NCBI RefSeq assembly: GCF_016862215.1
Contig: NZ_BOMN01000064.1
Span: 1 to 64,000 of the forward strand
DNA: 64,000 nucleotides
Reading direction: 5' to 3'
From: Winogradskya humida
GTDB lineage: Bacteria; Actinomycetota; Actinomycetes; Mycobacteriales; Micromonosporaceae
Part shown: piece after piece, positions 52,962 through 61,140 of the stretch
How the letters are laid out: each line of letters begins with the position of its first letter
Numbering within the stretch: position 1 is the stretch's first letter
Notes under the pieces: generated by a model
The model's input: the letters and a program-made list of their open reading frames with translations, nothing else
Databases searched by the model: none
What the model was told of the DNA's origin: nothing
Program-made: the position numbers and the translations under genes

Positions 52962-54582
52962 CGCTGCCTCCGGTCAGCACAAAACCGACGGTCCTGGCAC
53001 CGGCCGACCGCAGGCGGTCGACGAGACGGCTGAGTTCACCGCTACGGGTACGGTCCCGGGCCACGACGAGCACAGCGACGCCGTCCTGGGCGGACCGGAC
53101 GCCGCGTTCGTCGGACTCCGACGGCGGGGCATCCACCACCACGACACCGACGCTGGGCTCGTCGCCCAGCTGGCAGAGCCGCACCACGCCGCCGCCGATG
53201 AGCACGACCAGCGGCGAACGGCTGTCCGCGGGACTACCGCCACCGGACACGGGCTGGGCCGAGACCGGGGCCGCGGCCGGGATCACCATCGTCGCGTTCG
53301 GGTCCATCTTCACCGCGCCGGGCGAGGCCACCCCGGCTGCGGCGCCGTACACGCGGGTGACGCCGGGAGCGGGGCTGACCGGTGCACGGCTGCTGCCGTT
53401 GAGGCCCGGTTTCGGGGGCTTGGGGGGCGTCCGGGGCCGGGGCGGCGTACGTTTCTGGGCTGCGAAGAGGATGCGTTTGACCTCCTCCTGCGACTCGACC
53501 GCGGCGGCGAGCGTGACGTCACGACCGGCCTCGGCGAGCGCGACCGCCAGGTTGCCGGTGACCGCCGTGCGGCCCTCGTCGTTGCGGCCGGAGAGGATCA
53601 CCAGCGGGCTGTCGGGATTCTCGTCGATCCAGTTGAGCAGCGCGAGCGAGACGTAGCGGGCGTCCGCAGCGGCGGCGGCCTCCTGGTTGCGCGCGGACCG
53701 CACCGAGCCCAGCGCGGGCAGCCCGATCAGGTCGGCGGCCTGTTCACCGGAGCGGATCCGGCGGTCCATCGCCTCGCGGGCGTGCGCCCCGATCATGCCG
53801 AGCAGCAGCCCGCCGAGCAGCGCCGCGGCGATGAACAGCAGCGCGGCGTCGTGGCTGGACGGCACGGGTGCGCGGGCGGCCGCGGTGATCGAGCCGGGGC
53901 TCAGGTCTGCGGAGGCGACCTTCGCGCGGGCGTTCGCGAGCTGGGCGATCTGGTCGTTGAGCGCGCTGACCTGGTTGAGCATGGCCTGCGTACGCGGCGT
54001 CATGGACTCCACGCTGGACTTGTCCGACGGCAGGCCCTTCTGCGCGGCCTGCCGCTGCGACGTCACCGACTTGATGGTGTTGTCGTAGGAGAGCATCAGC
54101 GCTGCCCGCTGCTGCTTGTAGATGTCCTCGCGGACCCGCAGGTACGTCTCGGCGGCGGTGTTCGAGCCGGTGATCGAGCTCTGCTCGGTGTCGTCGGCGT
54201 ACTCGAAGCGCAGCACCTGGCCGCCGGTGGGGACCTCGGTGGTCAGCGCCTCCCGTACGGCGTCGGGGTCGCGGTTGAGGATCTTGGCGGTCGAGTCGAT
54301 GACGTCGTTGCCGAGCGCGATGCCGTTCTCGGCGGTCATGTTGATGGCCCGGTCCGCGCCACCCGCGGGCAGCGTGAACGGGTCGGTCACCACGGGCCGC
54401 AGCACCACGACCGTCGTCGCGGTGTAGGTCGCCGGGATCACCAGGAGGTACAGGAGGACGGCCAGGGTGAGGCCCACGGTGACACCCGCCACCAGGCGCC
54501 AGCGGCGCAGCGGAATCCTGACGATGTCCGCAAAGCCGACGACCCGCTGCCGGCTGCCGGCTACGGAATCGGTCACATCCAT
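52954..54582 (-). CDS. Wzz/CpsC-type chain-length protein with degenerate CpsD-like ATPase domain
   Basis: 542 residues from the ATG at 54582 after CAGGAGA. Two membrane helices (WRLVAGVTVGLTLAVLLYLL; ALLFIAAALLGGLLLGMI) enclose an extracytosolic coiled-coil domain, as in polysaccharide co-polymerases. The cytosolic part resembles a BY-kinase, but the Walker A reads SGRNDEGRTAVTGN with Arg for Lys, and the Walker A' Asp motif is missing. Only a Walker-B-like GVVVVDAPPS remains. A long Pro-rich insert (KRTPPRPRTPPKPPKPG) follows. No C-terminal Tyr cluster is present, so it is probably not an active tyrosine kinase. Confidence 0.88.
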   Translation of the reverse strand: MDVTDSVAGSRQRVVGFADIVRIPLRRWRLVAGVTVGLTLAVLLYLLVIPATYTATTVVVLRPVVTDPFTLPAGGADRAINMTAENGIALGNDVIDSTAKILNRDPDAVREALTTEVPTGGQVLRFEYADDTEQSSITGSNTAAETYLRVREDIYKQQRAALMLSYDNTIKSVTSQRQAAQKGLPSDKSSVESMTPRTQAMLNQVSALNDQIAQLANARAKVASADLSPGSITAAARAPVPSSHDAALLFIAAALLGGLLLGMIGAHAREAMDRRIRSGEQAADLIGLPALGSVRSARNQEAAAAADARYVSLALLNWIDENPDSPLVILSGRNDEGRTAVTGNLAVALAEAGRDVTLAAAVESQEEVKRILFAAQKRTPPRPRTPPKPPKPGLNGSSRAPVSPAPGVTRVYGAAAGVASPGAVKMDPNATMVIPAAAPVSAQPVSGGGSPADSRSPLVVLIGGGVVRLCQLGDEPSVGVVVVDAPPSESDERGVRSAQDGVAVLVVARDRTRSGELSRLVDRLRSAGARTVGFVLTGGSGA

Positions 54583-54647
54583 GGTCGTCTCCTGGTAGAA
54601 CGTGGTTCGGGGCCCGGCCTCACGGCCGGACCCCTCGTGCGTGCTCT

Positions 54648-56603
54648 TTAGGACGTCGCGAAGAACAGGGTCGGGTTGTTCCACGTCGCCGCGGTGCTCG
54701 ACGCCGCGAGCTGGGTGGAGTTGGCGCCGACCACGGCGGTGGCCGCTGCCGGATCGAATCCGACTGTACGCAGGGAGCCGCCGGTCGAGCCATAGACGAT
54801 CTTGCCCGAGACCCACGTCATGCCGCGCACGGTGTGCCAGTCGATACCCGAGGTGGGCAGCGTGTACGCGGTGTCACCCACGATGTAGCCGTCCGGTGTC
54901 AGGTAGCGGTAGAACAGCGCGTTGTCCGTCGACGTCGTGTAGTACAACCGGCCCGCCAGGTAGAACGCGCCGGTCAGGTTCGCCGCCGGGAACCAGCTGT
55001 TGTAGCCGCTGCCGACCCACGGTGCCCCCGCGGCGCCGGCGCTGAACACCGAGATGTTGAGGACGCTGCCGCTGGACGTCGAGCTGTCCGCCTTGGCCCA
55101 GACGAGCTTGTTGGACAGCGCGAACGCCGCCTTGACCCCGGTGAGCTGCGGCTGGCTGCTGGTGGCCGGCGTGCCCAGCCCGGTGCCTGTGTACGCGACC
55201 TTCTTCACCGTGCCGGTGCTCGTACCGAGGTAGAGGTAGCCGGTGGCGGTCTTCGGCGCGTCGAGCACGCCGATCGCGCGGCCGCCAGAGTCGGGGAAGT
55301 AGCCGAGGCGGCCGTGGTACTCGTTGCCGAGCCCGTCGGAGTCCTGACCGAGGAAGAGCCCGTTCGGTCCCTTCCAGAGCTCCCACACGATCGCGCCCCA
55401 GCTCACGCCGTCGGTCGGCAGCGCGTCGCCGGGCGAGCGGGTCGGGTTCCACGCGATCGGGCGGCCGTTCTGCTGGTCGAGCGCGGCGACACCGTAGCGG
55501 TCCACGCCGCCGTCGCCCTTGGCGTCCACGCCGTTCGCGTTGTTCTGCCAGCGGAAGTGACCGGCGACGTAGACGACACCATCGGCGACCTCGAGCGAGG
55601 TGACCGAGTCACGGCCGGTGTACGCGACCCAGGTGGCCTTGACGGCGGTGCCACGGTCGGCCGTCTCCCAGCGGGCGGTGGCATCGCAGTACGCGTCACC
55701 GCTGGCACCGTCGGCCACGATCACGAAGAAGCTGCCGTCGTCGGAGAAGTCAACGTCACGGGCGTAGAACGGGAACGCGTCGCTGGCGCAGGCCGCCACG
55801 TAACGGTCGGTCACCCAGTTCGCCACTGTGGGCGTACCCGTCGAGGTGTCGATCATGACCACCTGGTTGCGGACGTTGCCGTTGACCGTCGTGAAGTTAC
55901 CGACCGCGACGACCGTCTTGCCGTCGGGCGCGACCGCGAGGCCCCAGACCAGCTCGCTGGAGTTCGGGTAGGGCCGGGCACCGCTCGCGTCGATCTGGAA
56001 CGTGGTGTCGATCGCGCCGGTGGTGGCGTTCAGGCGGGCCAGCAGCGAGTGCTGCGTGCCGTTCACCCAGTGGAAGGCGCCCGCGATGTACAGGTTGTTG
56101 CCCTGCACGATCGCGCGGCGGACCGTGCCACCGTCACCGCGGCCCACCCAGGAGGCCACCGTCGCGCCGCTGCTCGGGTCGAGCTCGACGAGGTTCTTGC
56201 GGGCGACACCGTTGACCGTGCCGAAGCTGCCACCGACGATGAGCTTGCTGTCGGGGCTGACCGCGAGCGTCTGCACCGCGCCGTCGAGCACCGGGGCGAA
56301 CCCGGTCTGGATCGCGCCGGTGTTGATGTTGTACGCGATCAGGTTGTTCGCCGCCGACCAGCTGCTCGCACCCGCCGCCTTGACCCCGGTGAACGAGCCA
56401 CCGGCGTAGACGATGTCGCCGATCTGCGCGAACGCGCGCATGCTCCCGTTCTGGGCGTGCGGCGTGTTGTCCGCCGGGTTCGCCGTGACCAGGGTCGCCG
56501 CCGCGGTCGGCGGGACGTACACGGCGCTCGCCGGCACAGCGGTGAGCCCGACCATCAGGCCTGCCACCACTGCGGGCACCAGCGCCCTGCGCTTCAGGGA
56601 CAC
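54648..56603 (-). CDS. Secreted beta-propeller (delta-60 repeat) protein
   Basis: A 651-residue exported protein. The signal peptide ends near VPASAVYV. At least six blade-like repeats of about 50-60 residues follow, each with a strand ending in YAGGSFTGV, IVGGSFGTVNG, YIAGAFHWVNG, VAVGNFTTVNG or YVAGHFRWQNN and a nearby LDPSSG-type turn. The C-terminal third is less regular. There is no catalytic motif. Its place inside the polysaccharide locus suggests a surface protein that binds or organises the polymer; this is an inference. Confidence 0.85.
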   Translation of the reverse strand: MSLKRRALVPAVVAGLMVGLTAVPASAVYVPPTAAATLVTANPADNTPHAQNGSMRAFAQIGDIVYAGGSFTGVKAAGASSWSAANNLIAYNINTGAIQTGFAPVLDGAVQTLAVSPDSKLIVGGSFGTVNGVARKNLVELDPSSGATVASWVGRGDGGTVRRAIVQGNNLYIAGAFHWVNGTQHSLLARLNATTGAIDTTFQIDASGARPYPNSSELVWGLAVAPDGKTVVAVGNFTTVNGNVRNQVVMIDTSTGTPTVANWVTDRYVAACASDAFPFYARDVDFSDDGSFFVIVADGASGDAYCDATARWETADRGTAVKATWVAYTGRDSVTSLEVADGVVYVAGHFRWQNNANGVDAKGDGGVDRYGVAALDQQNGRPIAWNPTRSPGDALPTDGVSWGAIVWELWKGPNGLFLGQDSDGLGNEYHGRLGYFPDSGGRAIGVLDAPKTATGYLYLGTSTGTVKKVAYTGTGLGTPATSSQPQLTGVKAAFALSNKLVWAKADSSTSSGSVLNISVFSAGAAGAPWVGSGYNSWFPAANLTGAFYLAGRLYYTTSTDNALFYRYLTPDGYIVGDTAYTLPTSGIDWHTVRGMTWVSGKIVYGSTGGSLRTVGFDPAAATAVVGANSTQLAASSTAATWNNPTLFFATS

Positions 56604-57574
56604 AAATCCTCCTCATCGGTACTGCTGTTCCACACGAACGGTGCTGCTCCGGGGGCGGCCCGCACCGTCCAAGCCGCTGCCGAGCGCAGATCCGCGAGGG
56701 TGACGTCCTCCGCCTCGCGGGCCACGACCAGCTTCCTGCTCTCCAACTCCTGCGCCATCTCGACCTGGTGGTCGTCGACGTGCTCGCCGTGCGCCTTGCG
56801 CCGCGGGACGTACAGGGCCCGCTTGCCGGCCTGCATGGCTGCCAGCGCCGACCCCACACCGGCGTGGGAGATGACGACGTCCGCCTCGGCGAGGGCCGTG
56901 CGCATCTCGGCCATCGGCACCTGCCGGCGGGCACCGGTGGGCATTGTGTCGACAACCGTCGCACCAACCTGCCAGAGGACCTCCCACTCCGGGGGTATCA
57001 GTCCCATCAGGTGGGTCAGCAGCCGCGGAAACGTGTAGCGCTCATGCGTGCCGAGCGTGACCACAACCTTGCGTACGGGTAATGGATCGGTCAGTGCCTC
57101 GGCCTCGAACGCGTCGAAGATGGACCCGCCATAGCTCCACTCCCCGCCCGCCAGCTCCGGATACTGCGTGTAGAGACGCACGCCCGGCACCCGCGCGGCG
57201 AGCTTCCCCGTCAGCGACGGCCCCAGGGTGCGCGTGGCGCTCTCGATGTAGAAACACTCGATGCCCATCGCCGACGCCGGCACGAAAAAGGCCATGGCGA
57301 CGCTGGCACCGGTGCTGATCACCCGCTCGTAGCGCTCGGCCTTGAGCATCCGGCGGGCCACCACCATGTCCTTGACCAGCCCGACGGCGTCACGGCTGGT
57401 GGCGGGCGGCACGAAGACCACGTCCTGCCCCGCCAGCAGCGACCGGCTCTGCGGGCTGTCGAAGGTCACCCAGCGGACGGCCCCGAGGCCCAGCCGCGGC
57501 ACCAGGTTGTGCAGCTCAGCGAGGTGACCGCCGGTCGAGGCCACCAGCAGACTTTTAGTACGCACCGGAGCCAC
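56594..57574 (-). CDS. Glycosyltransferase with fused Alg14-like and Alg13-like halves
   Basis: A 326-residue GT-B enzyme. The N-terminal half has LLVASTGGHLAELHNL and ISTGASVAMAFFVPA, and GIECFYIESATRT, as in Alg14/PssD. The C-terminal half has KVVVTLGTHERYTFPRLL and ISHAGVGSALAAMQAGKRALYVPR with the sugar-nucleotide site of Alg13/PssE and MurG. In many bacteria the halves are separate genes. It probably adds the second sugar to the lipid carrier after the priming enzyme. The GTG start overlaps the end of the priming transferase gene by 20 bases. Confidence 0.9.
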   Translation of the reverse strand: MAPVRTKSLLVASTGGHLAELHNLVPRLGLGAVRWVTFDSPQSRSLLAGQDVVFVPPATSRDAVGLVKDMVVARRMLKAERYERVISTGASVAMAFFVPASAMGIECFYIESATRTLGPSLTGKLAARVPGVRLYTQYPELAGGEWSYGGSIFDAFEAEALTDPLPVRKVVVTLGTHERYTFPRLLTHLMGLIPPEWEVLWQVGATVVDTMPTGARRQVPMAEMRTALAEADVVISHAGVGSALAAMQAGKRALYVPRRKAHGEHVDDHQVEMAQELESRKLVVAREAEDVTLADLRSAAAWTVRAAPGAAPFVWNSSTDEEDLCP

Positions 57575-59060
57575 GCATGACCGCCATCGCCGTTCGCATG
57601 AGGATCACCAGGTCGACGGTGAGCGACCAGTTCTCCACATATCGGATGTCCAACCGGATCGAGTCCTCCCACGACAGGTCGGAGCGTCCGCTCACCTGCC
57701 ACAACCCCGTCATTCCGGGCCGGACCACCAGCCGGCGCCGCATGTCGTCCGGATACTGCTCCACCTCGGCGGGCAGCGGCGGCCGCGGCCCGACCAGCGA
57801 CATCTGCCCCAGCAGCACATTGATCAGCTGCGGCAGCTCGTCGAGCGAATAGCGCCGCAGGATCCGCCCGGCCCTGGTGACCCGGGGATCGTCGCGCATC
57901 TTGAAGAGCACGCCATCGCCCTCGGCGGCCTGCCGCATCGCCGCCAGCCGGGCCTCGGCGTCGACGTGCATCGTCCGGAACTTGTTCATCCGGAACGTCT
58001 CGCCGCCCCGCCCGACCCGCACCTGCCGGAAGAAGACCGGCCCGCCGGTGTCCAGCTTGATCACCAGCGCGACGGCCAGGAAGACCGGCGCGAGCAGCAC
58101 GAGCAGGCCCAGCGCGACCGCGACGTCGAAGACCGCCTTCACCAGCCGCCGGCCGCCGGACAGCGTGGCGTGCTCGATGTGCATCATCGGCAGCCCGTCG
58201 ACCGGCCGCACGGTGATCCGGTCACCCGCCGTGTCCACCAGCGACGACGACACGATCAGGTCGATGTCGTCGCGCTCCAGCTCCCACGCCAGCCGGCGCA
58301 GCATCGGACCGTCCAGCTCCGGGCAGGACAACACCATCACGGTGTCGGCCCCGGCAGCCGCAGCCGAGTTGGCGGCGGCACCGAGCCCGCCGTAGATCGG
58401 CACGTCGAGCGTCTTCCCGTCGGCGATCTGGTCGAGCGGCAGGCACGCGCCGATCACCTGGAAACCGTGGTGGTAGCGGCGATGCAGCTGCCCGGTCATC
58501 TTGGCCACCGCCGGCACGTGGCCGAGCACGAGCACCCGGTGCATGCAGGCACCACCGCGCCGGGCGCGCTGCAGGATCTTGCGCAACGCGAACCGGCCCG
58601 AGAGCGCCAGGAAGGTGGTCAGCACGAGGGCGATGAGCAGGTAGCCGCGGGCGATGTCGGTGTGGGCCACGTAGGACGCCAGCACGATGACCAGCGTCAG
58701 ATGCACGCCGGCCCGCATGACCCGCTGGTACTCCTCGCCACCGACGAAGAGGACCCGGCGCTCGTAGGCGTGGGTCAGCGCGAGCAACCCCACCCAGGCC
58801 GGCGGGATCAGCACGGACAGCACTATGTACCAGTCGGCGTAGGCAGCACCCTGGAAGCGGAGCACGAACGCGGCGAGCGTCGCGATGACCGCCGCTCCGA
58901 AGTCGACGAGAAGCAGCAGCTTGACGTAGCGCGCTTCCCACACCCAGCGATCGGCGTGGCCGCGCTCCCCGAGCTCCCTTTCGGTGAACCCCGAATACTG
59001 CGGCGTCCGCGGTATCTCCTGTGTCGCGACCTCGTCGGCCGCCGTTTCCGTCGTCGTCAC
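57555..59060 (-). CDS. Priming polyprenyl glycosyl-1-phosphate transferase
   Basis: 501 residues from a GTG at 59060 after GGAGG; the frame is open to 59126. Five membrane helices belong to the WbaP/CpsE class: four N-terminal, then a Rossmann-like CoA-binding-type region (HRVLVLGHVPAVAKM), and one before the catalytic domain. The latter shows MNKFRTMHVDAE, FKMRDDPRVTRAGRILRRYSLDELPQLINVL and SLVGPRPPLPAEV. It transfers a sugar phosphate to undecaprenyl phosphate, the first step of repeat-unit synthesis. It is the first gene of the minus-strand polysaccharide operon. Confidence 0.93.
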   Translation of the reverse strand: MTTTETAADEVATQEIPRTPQYSGFTERELGERGHADRWVWEARYVKLLLLVDFGAAVIATLAAFVLRFQGAAYADWYIVLSVLIPPAWVGLLALTHAYERRVLFVGGEEYQRVMRAGVHLTLVIVLASYVAHTDIARGYLLIALVLTTFLALSGRFALRKILQRARRGGACMHRVLVLGHVPAVAKMTGQLHRRYHHGFQVIGACLPLDQIADGKTLDVPIYGGLGAAANSAAAAGADTVMVLSCPELDGPMLRRLAWELERDDIDLIVSSSLVDTAGDRITVRPVDGLPMMHIEHATLSGGRRLVKAVFDVAVALGLLVLLAPVFLAVALVIKLDTGGPVFFRQVRVGRGGETFRMNKFRTMHVDAEARLAAMRQAAEGDGVLFKMRDDPRVTRAGRILRRYSLDELPQLINVLLGQMSLVGPRPPLPAEVEQYPDDMRRRLVVRPGMTGLWQVSGRSDLSWEDSIRLDIRYVENWSLTVDLVILMRTAMAVMRGSGAY

Positions 59061-59543
59061 GACGCCTCTGCCTCCGATGAGGCCCCACGCCCGCTCGGCA
59101 ATTTCAAGCTGTCCACAGTCACGCACCCCACCTACAACCCTGGCGGTGAACGCTAGACGAAGATCGCGTATTTACCGAACCCGCGTTTCGCAATCTTTAT
59201 CGGCGCCTATCACGAATCTCCGAAGGCCTTTGCCGTTAACCCTGATCCACTTCGGACAAAATAGCAGTCGAAGCAGACCCGAAGGAAGACTCGCGCAGAT
59301 GTCCGGTTTTCCACTCATACGCCCAGTCGATTTGTCCGGGTCGAGAACTTAGTGGTACCGAACGGTAGCACACAAGCGGGCGCGCTCCGGCCGCCGGTGG
59401 AGTTGTGATCTTCGATACGAAACGGCGCAGGTCGGCCACCGTCACCACTGGACGCCAGGTCGCCTCTGCGTACTTGACAGTGTCCTATGTAGCCGTTCTC
59501 AGTTAGCGTCGAGTCGGCTCCCAGTTAGCTCCCAGCGACCATT
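59061..59543. other. Gene-free upstream region of the polysaccharide operon
   Basis: About 480 bases, less GC-rich than the rest, with no convincing gene. It must hold the promoter of the operon that starts at 59060. Two copies of CAGTTAGC (about 59498 and 59522) lie close to the CebR-like box. No clear -10/-35 pair was identified. Confidence 0.6.
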
Positions 59544-59557
59544 TGGGAGCGCTTCCA
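59544..59557. promoter_or_regulatory. CebR-like operator
   Basis: TGGGAGCGCTTCCA differs at one base from the known 14-bp CebR palindrome TGGGAGCGCTCCCA, a cello-oligosaccharide-responsive LacI-family site of actinomycetes. No glycosidase or sugar-uptake gene starts beside it; the closest transcript is the polysaccharide operon, 480 bases away. Confidence 0.6.
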
Positions 59558-59594
59558 TAGTTGACTCCGCGTGACCAACGGTCCGCTACAGATC

Positions 59595-59640
59595 ATCGGG
59601 CCGACCTTTGTTCACCGTGGTGAAAAAAGATCGGCCCGAT
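59595..59640 (-). terminator. Nested hairpin terminator of the ferredoxin operon
   Basis: ATCGGGCCGA (59595-59604) pairs with TCGGCCCGAT (59631-59640), and inside it TTCACC-GT-GGTGAA forms a second stem. It lies about 20 bases beyond the ferredoxin stop on the minus strand. Confidence 0.8.
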
Positions 59641-59658
59641 AGGATATGAACTAAACGT

Positions 59659-59874
59659 TTAGCTATTGACCAGCCGCAATGCAAGTGCGGGACACCGGTC
59701 CACGGCCCGTTTTGCGTTCTTCTCGAGCGCCCGCGGCACGGCCGGCTCCACTGCCCCGTCCCGCGCGAGCGGATAACCCCACTCGTCCTCGACGAGGATC
59801 TCGCTCAGCAGCTCTGCACAGAGCCCCCGCCCGTCGCACGCCGTCCAGTCGATGTGGAGTCTGTTTTCGCTCAT
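59659..59874 (-). CDS. Small 3Fe-4S-type ferredoxin
   Basis: 71 residues from the ATG at 59874, which overlaps the NuoF-like stop (ATGA). Three cluster ligands fit the C-x5-C...CP pattern: CDGRGLC near the N-terminus and RCPALAL near the end. A middle Cys of the four-Cys set is absent, which points to a [3Fe-4S] cluster, as in P450-associated ferredoxins. It would take electrons from, or give them to, the NuoF-like protein encoded upstream. Its stop lies within a perfect palindrome CTAAACGTTTAG (59651-59662). Confidence 0.85.
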   Translation of the reverse strand: MSENRLHIDWTACDGRGLCAELLSEILVEDEWGYPLARDGAVEPAVPRALEKNAKRAVDRCPALALRLVNS

Positions 59875-61106
59875 CGCGCCTCCTCCGCCAAACACCGTCC
59901 GGCCAGGTGAGCCGCAACATCGGCAGCAAATGTGCGCATCGCGCTACGAATCATGCGCACGCTGCCATCCGGATGCCGGCACGCACCCCGCCCGCTCACC
60001 AGCAGACTCAACCGCTCAACCTCCCGCACAGCGTCAACCTCCCGCCCCAGCCCCGCCCGCCCCCGCCGATGTGCAAGATCGGTAAGCGTCGTCGCCAGCC
60101 GCGGCAGCCCGTTGATGCACGGCCCGCACTGCCCGGCAACCTCTCCGGCCAGATACCCGGCGATCCGTGCGGTCTCCACCAGCCCACAGACCCCGACCGG
60201 CAGCGCCACCACGATCCCCGCCCCCGGCGAAGCCCCGTACGGCGCAAGCCCCGCCCGGCTCACCGCCAGCTCCGGAAGCGCCGGCACCCACCCACCGTGA
60301 TACCCGCCGACCAGCACCGCCTGCAACCGTTCAGCAGGCCCCCCAGCAGCATCGACGAGGTCTCCCAGCCGCACGCCGTACCCCGCCTCGACAACCCCGG
60401 GAACCCCTACAGCCCCGCCAACCGTCGCAAGAAACGTCCCCGGCTCCTCGGCAGTGCCGGCCTCCCGGAACCAATGCGGCCCGAACCGAGCGATCAACGC
60501 CAGATGCGCCAGCGTCTCCACGTTCTGCACCAGCGTCGGCGCACCCCCCACCCCGGCCTCGGTCACCCGCACCCGCTTGTCCGAAGGCACAGCAGCCCGC
60601 CCCTCAACAGCGTTGACAACCGCAGACTCCTCCCCCGCCACAAACCGCTCCGGCGCCACAACCACAGTCACCGGCACAGGATCAAGCCCCGCCCCCCGCC
60701 GAGCCCCCAACGCAGCCCCAACCCCTGCCGCCGAAGCCCCCGCAACATACAAATAGGCCTGCCGAGCCCCCACCGCCCCAGCCACAATCTGCAACCCATC
60801 AAGGACCAGATGCGGCTGGTACGCCATCAGCGCCCGATCCTTCCCACTGGCCGGCTCCCCCTCCGAGCCGTTACCGACGACCACCGGAACACCGCTCGCC
60901 CCCAGCACGGCCTCCACCTTGCGCCAGGTCGGAAACCCCGCCCCACCCCGCCCGGTCAGCCCCGCATCCCGCAGCAACCCCACCAACTGAGCGCCATCCA
61001 ACCGCGGCGGCCGCCCATACCGCGCCAGGTGCGTATCAAGCCTGCCGTCAGTGGGACCAGCAAGCAGTCGCCGCCCCACACCCGGCAGAGCATCCACAAC
61101 AGTCAT
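59871..61106 (-). CDS. NuoF/RnfC-like NADH-binding flavoprotein
   Basis: About 411 residues from the ATG at 61106 after GGGAGG; the open frame extends upstream through repeats but has no gene character there. FMN/NADH site segments are LTGRGGAGFPTWRKV, VVVGNGSEGEPASGKDRAL and YLYV. AGEESAVVNAVEG and PTLVQNVETLAHLALI follow. The C-terminal cluster motif is GQCGPCINGLPRL with a further Cys at RGACRHPDG, the four-Cys set of NuoF. It lacks NuoE and NuoG partners here. It likely oxidises NADH and passes electrons to the ferredoxin or the membrane reductase of the same operon. Confidence 0.9.
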   Translation of the reverse strand: MTVVDALPGVGRRLLAGPTDGRLDTHLARYGRPPRLDGAQLVGLLRDAGLTGRGGAGFPTWRKVEAVLGASGVPVVVGNGSEGEPASGKDRALMAYQPHLVLDGLQIVAGAVGARQAYLYVAGASAAGVGAALGARRGAGLDPVPVTVVVAPERFVAGEESAVVNAVEGRAAVPSDKRVRVTEAGVGGAPTLVQNVETLAHLALIARFGPHWFREAGTAEEPGTFLATVGGAVGVPGVVEAGYGVRLGDLVDAAGGPAERLQAVLVGGYHGGWVPALPELAVSRAGLAPYGASPGAGIVVALPVGVCGLVETARIAGYLAGEVAGQCGPCINGLPRLATTLTDLAHRRGRAGLGREVDAVREVERLSLLVSGRGACRHPDGSVRMIRSAMRTFAADVAAHLAGRCLAEEAR

Positions 61107-61140
61107 CAGAAAACCTCCCTCAGCGAACAACGCACCCCGG

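Noticed and set aside
59651..59662. CTAAACGTTTAG palindrome as an operator matching the one before the rhamnosidase gene
   Set aside because: It covers the ferredoxin stop codon with no promoter facing away from it; the shared AAACGTTT core may be chance.
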